Source: Acidimicrobiales bacterium (GTDB taxonomy: Bacteria > Actinomycetota > Acidimicrobiia > Acidimicrobiales > Aldehydirespiratoraceae). Taken from it: a stretch of DNA of 64,000 nt. The notes below the pieces were generated by a model. It saw only the letters and a program-made list of their open reading frames with translations. It did no database searches and was not told the DNA's origin. The stretch is from positions 1 to 64,000 of the forward strand of contig JAJCXZ010000061.1 in the NCBI GenBank assembly GCA_029263175.1. The letters run 5' to 3'. A program made the translations under genes and the position numbers. Position 1 is the stretch's first letter. Each line of letters starts with the position of its first letter. Below are positions 17,048-27,668 of the stretch, in pieces.

Positions 17048-17800
17048 TCAGCCGAGCTCGACGAGGAAGTCGAGGCCCACGGCTCGCGCGAGGCGTTGGA
17101 TTTGGATGGTGAGCCAGCTCAGACGGTCAACGGCGAGCAGCGCACCGAAGAACGCGAGGGACAGGGCGGACACGAATGTGACACCGCGCAAATGCCGCTT
17201 CATCGCACCGATGGCCCGAGTCGCTCGCCCGAATGCGAGGCCCGTCAGCAGGAAGGGGATACCGAGACCGGCCGAGTAGATGGCCAGGAGGAGCGCTCCC
17301 CGCCCCGCTCGACCGTCGGCGGCTGCCACCGCGAGCACCGACGTGAGCACAGGACCGATGCACGGCGTCCACCCGAATCCGAATGCCACCCCGGCAACCG
17401 GCGCGGCAAAGGGCCCGAATCGGGCGAACTCCGGATGGAACCGGGCTTCCCTATACAGCCAGGGCGCCTGAAGGTAGAGACTGCCGAGCACGAACATCGC
17501 CATCGCCAGGACCAGGATCCCAGACGCTCGGGTGAGAAGTCCCTGGTTCTGGACCAGGGTGTCACCGATTGCCGTGGCCCCGAGGCCGAGAGCGATGAAC
17601 ACCGCCGAGAACCCCGCGATGAAGAGAGCGGTCAGGCCGGCGATGCGGCCGAGGTGGGCCCGTTCATCAGATTCGAGGTCGCTGACTTCAAGACCGGTGA
17701 CCAGCGACAAGTAGCCGGGAACGATCGGGAGCACACACGGTGAGAGAAACGAGATGAGCCCGGCGCCGAACGCGGCAACGAGCGTGACGTTGTCCGTCAC
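17048..17800 (-). CDS. ccdA: CcdA-type transmembrane thiol-disulfide reductant transporter
   Basis: This 250-residue protein has six predicted spans and the two CcdA cysteines, in SFLSPCVLPIVPGYLS and GFGWTPCIGPVLTS. CcdA moves reducing power from cytoplasmic thioredoxin to extracytoplasmic thioredoxins such as the TlpA-like protein encoded next. The start codon is GTG at 17800 with a GGTGA site upstream. That GTG is buried in a perfect 13-bp hairpin. Confidence 0.9.
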   Translation of the reverse strand: MTDNVTLVAAFGAGLISFLSPCVLPIVPGYLSLVTGLEVSDLESDERAHLGRIAGLTALFIAGFSAVFIALGLGATAIGDTLVQNQGLLTRASGILVLAMAMFVLGSLYLQAPWLYREARFHPEFARFGPFAAPVAGVAFGFGWTPCIGPVLTSVLAVAAADGRAGRGALLLAIYSAGLGIPFLLTGLAFGRATRAIGAMKRHLRGVTFVSALSLAFFGALLAVDRLSWLTIQIQRLARAVGLDFLVELG

Positions 17801-17807
17801 GCTCGTT
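17777..17807 (-). promoter_or_regulatory. Perfect hairpin covering the ccdA start codon
   Basis: AACGAGCGTGACG and CGTCACGCTCGTT form a perfect 13-bp inverted repeat around a 5-base loop. In the mRNA the GTG start codon lies in the stem, so initiation should be blocked unless the stem is opened. The right arm also codes for the first residues (VTDNVTLV), so chance from codon use is possible, but 13 of 13 matches is unusual. Confidence 0.55.
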
Positions 17808-17879
17808 CACCAGAGAATTTCTCCCCAAGGGAGACCCGGCCCATGCCGGCAGAACCCGCAGGAACGGGCGGTCATTCCC

Positions 17880-18323
17880 CTAGTCCTTGGAGTCGTTGTC
17901 CCTGAGGTCGACATAGTCGTCGAGATCAGCGACATCACCGGCGAGCTTTGAGCGGGCCATGCCCAGCGCGTGCGCGAGATCGCCGTCGTCGGCGGCGATT
18001 GCCTTCTCGATCTCCTCGAGGAGTGCAAGATCGACCTGCAGGGCCCTGTCTGCTCGTTCCTCGCGAACAACGGCCGGCGTGAGCGTGATCACACCGTCTT
18101 CGTTGACCGAAGCGATGTAGATCTCGCGCACATCATCGGTCACTCGAGCCATGGGGATGCGGCCTCGGGTATCGGGCTGAACCAGGAGTCGAGTGTCTTG
18201 GGTCGGCGACACTTCATTGGGTGCTGGACGTCTGGTTCGGGCGACGTCAGCCGCCTTCTCCGGCAAGGACCCACTCCCGGGCCGCTTCACGTCCACGCCA
18301 TACGGATTCGACACGCTTCCCAA
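17880..18323 (-). CDS. Small protein of unknown function, possibly AbrB-like
   Basis: I do not recognise a family with confidence. The central segment LLVQPDTRGRIPMARVTDDVREIYIASVNEDGVITLTPA looks like the swapped-hairpin beta region of AbrB/antitoxin-like proteins, and the C-terminal half is helical and acidic (LALLEEIEKAIAADDGDLAHALGMARSKLA). There is no adjacent toxin gene. The start is unclear: this frame opens with TTG, and GTG codons at 18314, 18296 and 18290 are alternatives. It is divergent from a small membrane protein across an AT-rich control region. Confidence 0.5.
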   Translation of the reverse strand: MGSVSNPYGVDVKRPGSGSLPEKAADVARTRRPAPNEVSPTQDTRLLVQPDTRGRIPMARVTDDVREIYIASVNEDGVITLTPAVVREERADRALQVDLALLEEIEKAIAADDGDLAHALGMARSKLAGDVADLDDYVDLRDNDSKD

Positions 18324-18547
18324 ACCCCCGCTGATTGCACCTACTCTCCGTGGTATACACGACAGCGGGCGGTGACGACGTCTGAAATGTCAGAAAGTTG
18401 TGAATTCGGAGAATCGTCAGATCCAAGATGTACCAAAGATCCAAGATGTAACAGTTCGTGTCCCTGAGAGTCAGATTTCCGACACATGATCGGCCATTGG
18501 GACCGATTCGTCTACGGGCCCGATGCGGCTCAAAGGGGGAAGTAACC
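18324..18547. promoter_or_regulatory. AT-richer control region with direct and inverted repeats
   Basis: This 224-base gap is clearly less GC-rich than its surroundings. The 14-mer AGATCCAAGATGTA occurs twice (18419-18432 and 18437-18450), an 18-base period. Upstream are the inverted repeat TCTGA-AATG-TCAGA (18381-18394) and a GTATAC core near 18351 that could be part of a promoter. This looks like a regulated bidirectional promoter; no gene is evident in it. Confidence 0.5.
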
Positions 18548-18853
18548 ATGTACACCGTCGCGGCTCTGATCGTGATGGCGATTGCGCTTGGGGGCGTAGT
18601 GGCCATTCTCGACTCAGTGTTCGAAACGACCGGGCTCAGCGCTCTGCGCGATATCCCGGTCATCGGGGGACATCTGGATATCGGCGTCGCCATCTTGATG
18701 GTTTGGCTGCTCGACATTCATCTTGTCGCTCAGTTCACGGGTGGAATGCGCGAGGAATGGCTCAGTTGGGTCGTTGACGGCATCGTCATCTTCGGCATGA
18801 TCCCGGTCAAGGATGCGATCGTGGGGGCGATCGAGAAGGGCCTTCGGGCCTAG
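18548..18853 (+). CDS. Small integral membrane protein of unknown function
   Basis: The 101-residue product has two or three predicted spans (MYTVAALIVMAIALGGVVAIL, HLDIGVAILMVWLLDIHLV and WVVDGIVIFGMIPV). The ATG at 18548 follows a strong GGGGGAAG ribosome site. I recognise no family; size and topology resemble holin-like proteins, but nothing phage-related surrounds it. It is preceded by the repeat-containing control region and followed by a hairpin, so it is probably its own transcription unit. Confidence 0.65.
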   Translation: MYTVAALIVMAIALGGVVAILDSVFETTGLSALRDIPVIGGHLDIGVAILMVWLLDIHLVAQFTGGMREEWLSWVVDGIVIFGMIPVKDAIVGAIEKGLRA

Positions 18854-18876
18854 ATCCGTCCCACCGGTTCAGCAGC

Positions 18877-18899
18877 GACCCCCGGCTCTGGCTGGGGGC
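18877..18899 (+). terminator. Hairpin after the small membrane protein
   Basis: ACCCCCGGC and GGCTGGGGG form a GC-rich stem (one G-U pair) around a short loop 24 bases past the stop. There is no long T-run, so the termination role is tentative. Confidence 0.4.
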
Positions 18900-18952
18900 C
18901 GTTGCGCGTCCACTCCCCGCCCGACCGGAGTGTGCGGGTGGCAGACTGCGGC

Positions 18953-19726
18953 GTGACCGACGCACGCTCCCTTCCGACTCGCACACCTCCCCCGCCGTTT
19001 CGCACGGTCGAGGTCGTGAGCCGCGAGGAACTCTCGCCCCGAATGTTGCGACTCGTCCTCGGCGGCAAGGCATTGCACGGCCTCCCGTCCGCGGGTCCGG
19101 CAGCCAGCGTTCGCCTCGTTGTGCCATGGGCCGGAGAGGGGTTCGAGGTCCCAACGTGGACCGGCAACGAGTTCCTGCTGAGCGACGGCCGGCGGCCGGC
19201 ACTTCGCACCTTCACGCCCGTCGAGTTCGATGCCGACGCGAACCAATTGACCCTCGACATTGTTCGTCACGGCGGTGGCGCGATCTCCGATTGGGCAGAG
19301 GCCGTCGATGTCGGCGACGCCGCTGCCATATCCGGTCCGGGGCGAGGCGAGGTGATCGACCCCGATGCGCGCCGCTACATCCTGTTGGGTGACGAGACTG
19401 CGATTCCCGCCATCCGTCAGATGATCAAAGCAATCCCGGCCCCGATCCAGATCGATACCCATGTCGAGACGGTCTCACCTGACGCCCGGCTCGAGTTGCC
19501 GGTTCGTGCCGGACTGTCCGTCACGTGGCACGACGCCGATCCCACTGCGCCACCCTGTAGCCGGATCCGCGACGTTGTCGCCACGCTGGATGTCGACGCC
19601 TCAACCCGTGTATGGGCAGCCGGAGAGGCAGCAGCCGTCCAGGCGATCCGGAAGTACCTCTTCACCGAACGCTCCGTGCCGCGGCACCACACATCGATTC
19701 GGGGCTACTGGAAAGTGCCTCGTTAG
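18953..19726 (+). CDS. Siderophore-interacting protein / ferric-siderophore reductase
   Basis: This 257-residue flavoprotein matches the FAD_binding_9/SIP family: the FAD-binding RTFTPVEFD (family RxYT), LVRHGGGAISDWA-like glycine segment (DIVRHGGGAISDWAE), GDETAIPAIRQMI and the C-terminal YWKVP. It should reduce ferric siderophores with NAD(P)H in the cytoplasm to release iron. I choose GTG 18953, which gives a normal N-terminus; earlier codons look non-coding. No siderophore transport genes are adjacent. Confidence 0.87.
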   Translation: MTDARSLPTRTPPPPFRTVEVVSREELSPRMLRLVLGGKALHGLPSAGPAASVRLVVPWAGEGFEVPTWTGNEFLLSDGRRPALRTFTPVEFDADANQLTLDIVRHGGGAISDWAEAVDVGDAAAISGPGRGEVIDPDARRYILLGDETAIPAIRQMIKAIPAPIQIDTHVETVSPDARLELPVRAGLSVTWHDADPTAPPCSRIRDVVATLDVDASTRVWAAGEAAAVQAIRKYLFTERSVPRHHTSIRGYWKVPR

Positions 19727-19736
19727 TCGGCCGCCA

Positions 19737-20942
19737 TCAGGCCGAGGCGGACTCCAGGATGTGGACGCCGCAGGCCGAACCCAAGCCGATCACGTGGGCG
19801 AGACCCATTCGTGCACCGTCGATCTGACGATCGCCGGCTTCCCCGCGGAGGTGATGGCAGACCTCCCAGACGTTGGCGATGCCAGTGGCGGCAATCGGGT
19901 GACCCTTCGACTCCAGACCGCCCGACACGTTGACCGGCATGTTGCCGTTGCGGTTGGTGGCGCCCGACTCGAACAGGTCGACCGCACCACCCGGCGCACA
20001 GAGCCCGAGGTTGTCGTAGTGGACGAGCTCGGCGGTGGCGAAGCAGTCATGTAACTCGACGAGGTCGAGATCTTCGGGGCCGACGCCGGCAGCCTCGTAG
20101 GCCTGTTTGGCCGCGGCGCGGGTGAGTGTGTTCACGTCGGGCAGCACCTGGCATGCCTCCTGCCATGGATCACTGGTGAGCACGGACGCGCGGATCTTGA
20201 TGGCCCGCGCCTGTTGCCGGGCACTCAGTGTGCGCAGCTTCTGATCAGACACCAGCACCGCCGCGGCCGCACCGTCGCAGTTCGCCGAGCACATCGATCG
20301 GGTGTTCGGGTAGGCGATCATCACGTCGCCCATGATCTGCTCCAGCGACATTTCCTTGGTGTACGCGGCCAAGGGGTTGAGCGTCGAATGAGCGTGGTTC
20401 TTCTGGGAGATACGAGCGAACAGCTCGAACTCGGCCCCGGTGTAGTCGTGGTTGTAGAGGTACTCCATGCCGACCTGGGCGAACACGCCCGGCATGGTGA
20501 CCGTGCCGATTCGGCCATCGAGAGGGGCCACTTCACCCACACGCCCGCTCGGCTCATAGACATTGACGTCGGACTGAGCGGCGTTGCCGGACAGGAGTCC
20601 GGCTCCGGCGAGCTTCTCCACACCGACCGCCAATCCCATCTCGCACTCGCCTGCCTTGATGGCCATGATCGCGGTGCGCAGGGCAGTGGCGCCCGTGGCG
20701 CACGCGTTGGCGACATTGAAGACCGGAATGCCGGTCTGGCCGATCTGCTTCTGCAGCATCTGGCCGGTCGACGGACCACGCAGATTGCCGAATGCGAGGA
20801 TGCCGATGTCGGCCATCGTGACGCCACCATCGGCGAGCGCGGCCATGCTCGCCTCGGCAGCCAGGTCGATCGTGTCGCGATCGGGATGCTTGCCGAACTT
20901 GGTCATGCGGATTCCGAGGATCCAGATGTCGTCCGCGGCCAT
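19737..20942 (-). CDS. SCP2/Ltp-type thiolase
   Basis: This 401-residue thiolase-fold protein has the nucleophile region VANACATGATAL, the HDCFATAELV segment and GGLESKGHPIAATG. It belongs to the nondecarboxylating thiolases that pair with DUF35 OB-fold proteins, including actinobacterial acetyl-CoA acetyltransferases and the steroid side-chain aldolases (Ltp2 with a DUF35 partner). The start at 20942 has an AAGGAG site. The DUF35 gene lies immediately upstream (stop and start overlap), so the products probably form one complex acting on an acyl-CoA. Confidence 0.88.
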   Translation of the reverse strand: MAADDIWILGIRMTKFGKHPDRDTIDLAAEASMAALADGGVTMADIGILAFGNLRGPSTGQMLQKQIGQTGIPVFNVANACATGATALRTAIMAIKAGECEMGLAVGVEKLAGAGLLSGNAAQSDVNVYEPSGRVGEVAPLDGRIGTVTMPGVFAQVGMEYLYNHDYTGAEFELFARISQKNHAHSTLNPLAAYTKEMSLEQIMGDVMIAYPNTRSMCSANCDGAAAAVLVSDQKLRTLSARQQARAIKIRASVLTSDPWQEACQVLPDVNTLTRAAAKQAYEAAGVGPEDLDLVELHDCFATAELVHYDNLGLCAPGGAVDLFESGATNRNGNMPVNVSGGLESKGHPIAATGIANVWEVCHHLRGEAGDRQIDGARMGLAHVIGLGSACGVHILESASA

Positions 20943-20943
20943 G

Positions 20944-21345
20944 TCAGTCTCCTTCAGCGGGTTCGAAACCGAACCCGATCGCATCGGTTCCTGCATCGTC
21001 AGTGCCGACCACGAGCGTGGCCAGACGAACCTTCATCCCGAGGCGTACATGCTCAGGATCCGGTGGAATATTGATGATGTTGCTCTTGACACTCGTGCCG
21101 TCGACATCGACGACGCCCGCCACGAACGGCGTGGCGACTCCGGGAGCGGCGTGAGCCACGATCGTGAACGATCGCAGCGTGCCTTCGGTGCCGACCGGGA
21201 CGCTACGAAACTCCGTGCCGAAGCATCCCGCGCAGGCGTTGCGGCGGTCGAAGTAGCGGGCACCACACGCCGTGCACTCTTGGGCGACGAGGTGTGGGGC
21301 GTCGCCCAGCTCGAGATAGTCGACCAATGGAATCTGTGTTGGCAC
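20944..21345 (-). CDS. DUF35 zinc-ribbon/OB-fold partner of the thiolase
   Basis: This 133-residue protein has a zinc ribbon (CTACGARYFDRRNACAGC, four cysteines) followed by an OB-fold (GTLRSFTIVAHAAPGVATPFVAGVVDVDG). DUF35 proteins bind CoA and bridge thiolases to partner enzymes. I choose the GTG at 21345, with a GGAG site seven bases upstream; a GTG at 21360 and a TTG at 21372 are in frame. It is directly followed by the thiolase gene. Confidence 0.87.
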   Translation of the reverse strand: MPTQIPLVDYLELGDAPHLVAQECTACGARYFDRRNACAGCFGTEFRSVPVGTEGTLRSFTIVAHAAPGVATPFVAGVVDVDGTSVKSNIINIPPDPEHVRLGMKVRLATLVVGTDDAGTDAIGFGFEPAEGD

Positions 21346-21405
21346 GGTTGCTCCATTCACCTGATGGCCCAAGAGGCCCGAGCGGAGAGTACCAACCCGG
21401 TGGAC

Positions 21406-22397
21406 TCAGGACCGAAAAGAACGCAGCTCGTCTTCGAGGTGACGGGCGGTCGGCCACGCTCCACTCGAGGTGTTCGCCAGGATCGTGTAGCCCCGCCCGT
21501 CGGTCGGGTCGAACGACACGCAGGCGCTGACCCCGGCATCCATTCCTTCGAGAACAACGGCCGACCCCTCGAGCGCGAGCCAGAAACCGCGGCCGTATCT
21601 CATCTTCTGCTTGGGTGCATCGCTCACCGGTTCGATCATCAACGCCACGGTTTCCATGGAGACGAGTCGACCGTCGAAGAGTGCCAGCCAGAAGGCCGCC
21701 ATGTCTGCCGCGGTGATGTAGGCGCCGCCGTCGCCGCCGCCGATCACAGGCAGATGAAACACATTGGTGCGGCCGTTCTCGAGGTAGCCGAGAGCAGCGT
21801 TGGCCGGGAGGTCATCAGATCGGAAGAACCCGGCCCCGGTCATGTTCGCCGGTTCGAGGACGTTCTCGCGTACGAGGTCGTGGAACCGGAGACCGGTCGC
21901 TCGCTCGATTGCGATCGACAACATGATGAAGCCACCGTTGTTGTACGCGAAACGTTGGCCGGGAGGACTGACCTGGGGATGCGGAGAGACCAGAGGTAGG
22001 TAATCGTCGGGCGTCTCGAGCGTGTGGGCCGACACATCGAACACGAAGTCGTCGATGTCGCCGAGTTGTTCCTCGTCGAGATAGTCGCCGACCCCCGATC
22101 GATGCGACAGCAGATGTTCGATTGTCGCGTCAGGGTGGACCAACGGCAGGTCATCACCGACAAGAGCGCGAAGTCGGGTGTCGAGGGCCAGGGCACCCGA
22201 CTCGACCAACGCCATCACGGTCACGGCGGTGAACGCCTTGGTCATGCTGGCCGTGGCGAAGGCCGTGTTGAGCTCGTTCGGCCGCTTCTCGGCTCGGTTG
22301 GCGAAGCCTGCGGCGACGTCGGAGTCCGACCAGCCGGGGCCCGTCAGCGTGACAACCCCTGAGAACTCGCTGTCCTCGATGACCTCGGAGAGTCGGC

Positions 22398-22401
<4 letters not shown>
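21406..22401 (-). CDS. Serine beta-lactamase-like hydrolase (class C / esterase)
   Basis: The 331-residue protein has the beta-lactamase-superfamily motifs SMTK (SxxK nucleophile, near residue 52) and YNN (YxN, near residue 153). It lacks a signal peptide, so it is more likely a cytoplasmic esterase or transesterase than a true beta-lactamase. The start overlaps the stop of the acyl-CoA ligase gene by four bases, linking it to lipid or acyl-CoA metabolism. Confidence 0.85.
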
Positions 22402-24038
<1,637 letters not shown>

Positions 24039-24071
24039 GGGTGCGATGGTAGACCTCGGCTGGTCGCAGGA

Positions 24072-24851
24072 CTAGCGGGGCGCCTGCCCGTCGTCGATGC
24101 GGATGACGGTGCCGGTGACGGCGTCGGATGCCGGCGAGCATAGGTAGAGCAACGTCGAGTCCATTTGGGCAGGATCGCCGAGCCGCTTGCGCGGCGTCCC
24201 CGCCGCAATGTCGCCCATGCGGGAAACCATCCCGTCCATCATCTCCGAGTGGAACGCGCCGGGGGCGATGGCGTTCACGTTGATGCCGTAGCGAACCCAC
24301 TCCACCGCCAGCACCTCACTCATTCGTGCAATCGCTGCCTTCGTCACCGAATAGAGCGCCGCGCCACCGCCTGAGTAGTTGAAGGCCGCGCTGCTGCTGA
24401 TGTTGACCATGCGCCCCGGGAGCTCAGCCGCGATGAGGCGACGCGCCACCTCGCAGCTGAGGATGTAAGGACCACGCAGGTTGATGCCGAGCACCGAGTC
24501 GATCAGCTCGGTCGACATCTTGTGGGCCCGCTGCGCGTCCGGCACGCCTGCGTTGTTGATCAGAATCGTGACCGTCTTGCCGGTTGCGGCTTCGGCGGCG
24601 TCAACCACGGCCACGATGCTGTCGTCGTCCGTCATGTCGAGATGGATCGGGTACGCGCGACCCCCGTTGGCGACGATCTGAGCCGCGAGATCCTCCAGCC
24701 GATCCACCCGACGGGCCGCGATCACCACCTCTGCGCCACATGCGGCCAACACCTGCGCGAACCGATGGCCCAGGCCCGAGCTCGCGCCGGTCACAAGGGC
24801 CACTTGGCCGGTCAGGTCGGTGGATGCGTTCGGAAGCGGGTAGTCAGTCAT
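24072..24851 (-). CDS. Short-chain dehydrogenase/reductase
   Basis: This classical SDR of 259 residues shows TGASSGLG, INNAG, the Ser of NISSSAAF, YSVTK and the C-terminal TVIRIDDGQ strand. FabG-like members reduce 3-oxoacyl or steroid ketones. It precedes the acyl-CoA ligase by 33 bases on the same strand and is probably in the same transcript. Confidence 0.9.
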   Translation of the reverse strand: MTDYPLPNASTDLTGQVALVTGASSGLGHRFAQVLAACGAEVVIAARRVDRLEDLAAQIVANGGRAYPIHLDMTDDDSIVAVVDAAEAATGKTVTILINNAGVPDAQRAHKMSTELIDSVLGINLRGPYILSCEVARRLIAAELPGRMVNISSSAAFNYSGGGAALYSVTKAAIARMSEVLAVEWVRYGINVNAIAPGAFHSEMMDGMVSRMGDIAAGTPRKRLGDPAQMDSTLLYLCSPASDAVTGTVIRIDDGQAPR

Positions 24852-24893
24852 GACCGGATCGTAGATCCGGCCATGCCTCCATCGCGATTCGAA

Positions 24894-25313
24894 CTACGCC
24901 CGAACGAGGCGAAATACGGGGATCACACGTCCGGCTTCGCCGGCGCTCTTCTCGTAGTCCTTGAACTGCGGCATTCCGGCAGCCTGGGCCTCAAAGAGGC
25001 GTGTGCGCTCGTCTTCTTCGGTCAGCACCGCGGATGCGTCCCACTTGTCGGTACCGATCTCCACGGTGACCGACGGGTTGGCCACGAGATTGTGGTACCA
25101 GTTCGGGTGCTCCGGGGCACCACCCTTCGAAGCAATGACGACGACGTCGTCACCGTCGCGGGTGTAGACCAACGGCGAGGTGAGTTCGCGACCGCTCTTC
25201 GCACCGGTCATGGTGACAAGAACCACAGGGGCGCCTTCGAGCCAACCGAAACACTTTCCGTCGTTCGCACGGAACTCGTCGATCGCAATGCGGTTCATTT
25301 CAAGGATGTCCAT
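24894..25313 (-). CDS. Deazaflavin (F420)-dependent nitroreductase family protein
   Basis: This 139-residue split-barrel protein matches the Ddn/nitroreductase family: TMTGAKSGRELTSPLVY, VVIASKGGAPEHPNWYHNLVANPSVTVEIG, then FKDYEKSAGEAGRVIPVFRL. These actinobacterial enzymes use coenzyme F420H2 to reduce quinones or nitro compounds, often protecting against oxidative stress. It implies that the host makes F420. Confidence 0.9.
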   Translation of the reverse strand: MDILEMNRIAIDEFRANDGKCFGWLEGAPVVLVTMTGAKSGRELTSPLVYTRDGDDVVVIASKGGAPEHPNWYHNLVANPSVTVEIGTDKWDASAVLTEEDERTRLFEAQAAGMPQFKDYEKSAGEAGRVIPVFRLVRA

Positions 25314-25337
25314 CGGTTGAGCCTAAGGTCGACGTCC

Positions 25338-26072
25338 ATGATCGAGCGCAACATCCACATCGATACCGGCGAAGGCTCCATGGCGACGTTCATCGTCCAC
25401 CCCGGATCTGACACTCCGCTTCCCGTCGTGATCTTCCTCATGGATGCGCCCGGCAAACGCCCGCTGCTCCACGACATGGCCCGCCGGATTGCCGAGAACG
25501 GCTACTACGTCATGTTGCCGCAGCTCTTCTACCGAGCCATCGACGGGTTCGCCCTCGACTTCGACAGCGATGAATCGCGCAAACAGATGTTCGAGCTGAT
25601 GAGCAATGTCAGCAACGCAATGGTCGGCCGCGACGTGGCCGCGCTCTTCGCCCGCGCCGAAGACGACCCAGCGGCAGATCCTTCGCACGTGGGCACTGTC
25701 GGGTACTGCATGAGCGGGCCGTTCGCCCTGTGGGTTGCGGCCGAGCACAGTGATCGGATTCGTGCGGCGGCTTCGTGGTACGGCGTGAGGCTGCATGTCG
25801 ACGCCCCCGATTCGCCCCACCTCCGGCTCGGTGAGATCATCGGGGAGATCTATGTGGGCGCCGCCGAACACGACGACTACGTGCCCCTCGACATGGTCGA
25901 TCGCTTCGAGACGGCCATGACCGAGTCCGGCGTCAACGGCATGCTCGAGCGCTACTGGGGCAACCACCACGGCTTCGCCTTCAACGACCGGCCGGCCTAC
26001 GACGCCGACGCGGATGCTCGTCACTGGGACATCACACTCGCCCTCTTCGAACGCAACCTGAGATCGAGCTAG
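25338..26072 (+). CDS. Dienelactone hydrolase family protein
   Basis: This 244-residue alpha/beta hydrolase has the Cys nucleophile elbow GYCMSG (DLH family GYCxGG), the Asp in EHDDYV and the His in NHHGF, giving a Cys-Asp-His triad. True dienelactone hydrolases act in chloroaromatic degradation; many relatives hydrolyse other lactones or esters. It is divergent from the F420 nitroreductase-like gene and overlaps the MFS gene by four bases at convergent stops. Confidence 0.88.
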   Translation: MIERNIHIDTGEGSMATFIVHPGSDTPLPVVIFLMDAPGKRPLLHDMARRIAENGYYVMLPQLFYRAIDGFALDFDSDESRKQMFELMSNVSNAMVGRDVAALFARAEDDPAADPSHVGTVGYCMSGPFALWVAAEHSDRIRAAASWYGVRLHVDAPDSPHLRLGEIIGEIYVGAAEHDDYVPLDMVDRFETAMTESGVNGMLERYWGNHHGFAFNDRPAYDADADARHWDITLALFERNLRSS

Positions 26073-27598
26073 TCGTCTTCGGCGGCAGCCCCTTCGAGGG
26101 CGGTGGTCGTCCGCAGCTCCAGCTCGGGCAGGAACCATGTCGCCACGACCATCAACGCAAGGATCGGTACCGCCGCAACGAAGATTGCGTTCGTGCCGAT
26201 GGCGACCGCAGTCTCGACTGCAGTCCGGAGGGCGGGCTCGAGTTCCTTGATGTCCTCGGGTGTCGATAGAAGATCGGCGGTGTCGATCGATGCGTCGAGC
26301 CCTGCGAGTTCACGGCTGATCCGTCCGGTGAGAATCGCTCCGAACGCGCCGACGCCCACCGTCTGGCCCAAGGTCCGAAAGAAGTTGAGCGCCGCCGTTC
26401 CTGCGCCGAGGTCGGGTAGGGCCAAGCTGTTTTGTGTCGCCGTCGTCATCGTTGGGAACACAGATCCCATCGAGAAACCGAGAATGGCAAGCCACGGCAC
26501 CGCAGCCATCGGACTCGAATCGCTGTCCAGGAACGTGAACGCGACCATCGAGACGAGCGACAGCAGCGGGGCGACCTGCACGATGCGGCGGTAGCGGCCG
26601 GTGCCGGTGGTGATTTTGCCCGCCAGCCATGCACCCACCACCACAGCGATGCTCATCGAGGACAGGATCAGCCCGGCACGAGTCGGCGACTCTCCGAGAG
26701 ACACCTGGAAGAACAACGGGAAGAAGGCGAGAGCGCCCATGCCGGCCATCCCGTAGACGGCGTTGCCGAAGATCAGAATTCGAAATGTCGGATTCTTGAA
26801 CAGCCGCATCGGAAGGATCGGCTCGGGGCTTCGGAGCTCCCACAGCACGAACGCAACCGACCCGAGCGCTGCTGCGGCCAGGAGTCCGATGACGATGCCT
26901 GACGACCAGGGTTGAGCGTCGCCACCGAGCGCCAAGCCGACCACGAGCGCGGTCACTCCTGCGATGAGGATCGCGGCGCCGGGGATGTCGAGATGGTGAT
27001 CTCGGGGAGGGAGCCGGAAGTTGAGGTTTCTGTGGATGGCCACCGCGGCGACCGCGCCGAGTGGGATGTTGATGAGGAAGATCCATCGCCACGACGCGAT
27101 GTCGAGGAAGACGCCACCGATCACCGGTCCCACGATTGCCGAGAACGTGAAGTTCATCGTGTAGTACGCCATGTAGCGACCACGCTCGCGGGGCGAGAAG
27201 ATGTCGCCGATCACGATGAATCCCATCGCCATCAGCCCGCCCGCGCCCACCCCTTGAATGCCTCGGGAAATGACGAGCTGGCCCATTGTCTGGGAGACAG
27301 CGGCGCCGAGCGACGCGGCCACGAAGATCACGAGCGCGGCCTGAGTGAGGGCTCGCCGCCCGTAGAGGTCGCTTAGCTTTCCGTAGAGCGGGGTGGCGGC
27401 CACCGAGCCGAGAAGGAAGGCGGTCAGGACCCATGGCAGCTGATCGAGCCCGCCGAGATCGCCGGCGATCGTGGGCAGGGCGGTGGACACCGCAGTGCCA
27501 TCGAGAGCGGCCAAGAACGTCGACAACAACATGCCACCGAAGATCAGATGGGTCTGGCGACGGGTCAGCCCTGTCCCCGGCGCGGTCTCAGTGGTCAT
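26069..27598 (-). CDS. MFS multidrug exporter, DHA2/EmrB-QacA type
   Basis: This 509-residue protein has 14 predicted spans with motif A (GKLSDLYGRRALT), motif B-like RGIQGVGAGG and motif C (GPVIGGVFLD), together with the motif LDGTAVSTALPTI in helix 1. It should export lipophilic compounds using the proton gradient. There is no local TetR repressor. Confidence 0.92.
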   Translation of the reverse strand: MTTETAPGTGLTRRQTHLIFGGMLLSTFLAALDGTAVSTALPTIAGDLGGLDQLPWVLTAFLLGSVAATPLYGKLSDLYGRRALTQAALVIFVAASLGAAVSQTMGQLVISRGIQGVGAGGLMAMGFIVIGDIFSPRERGRYMAYYTMNFTFSAIVGPVIGGVFLDIASWRWIFLINIPLGAVAAVAIHRNLNFRLPPRDHHLDIPGAAILIAGVTALVVGLALGGDAQPWSSGIVIGLLAAAALGSVAFVLWELRSPEPILPMRLFKNPTFRILIFGNAVYGMAGMGALAFFPLFFQVSLGESPTRAGLILSSMSIAVVVGAWLAGKITTGTGRYRRIVQVAPLLSLVSMVAFTFLDSDSSPMAAVPWLAILGFSMGSVFPTMTTATQNSLALPDLGAGTAALNFFRTLGQTVGVGAFGAILTGRISRELAGLDASIDTADLLSTPEDIKELEPALRTAVETAVAIGTNAIFVAAVPILALMVVATWFLPELELRTTTALEGAAAEDD

Positions 27599-27668
27599 CG
27601 TGCTTCAAGCTAGAGGTCGCGCAGCCTCGGGACTGAACTCGGACGCTGCGCCTGTGCCATGCTCGGGC

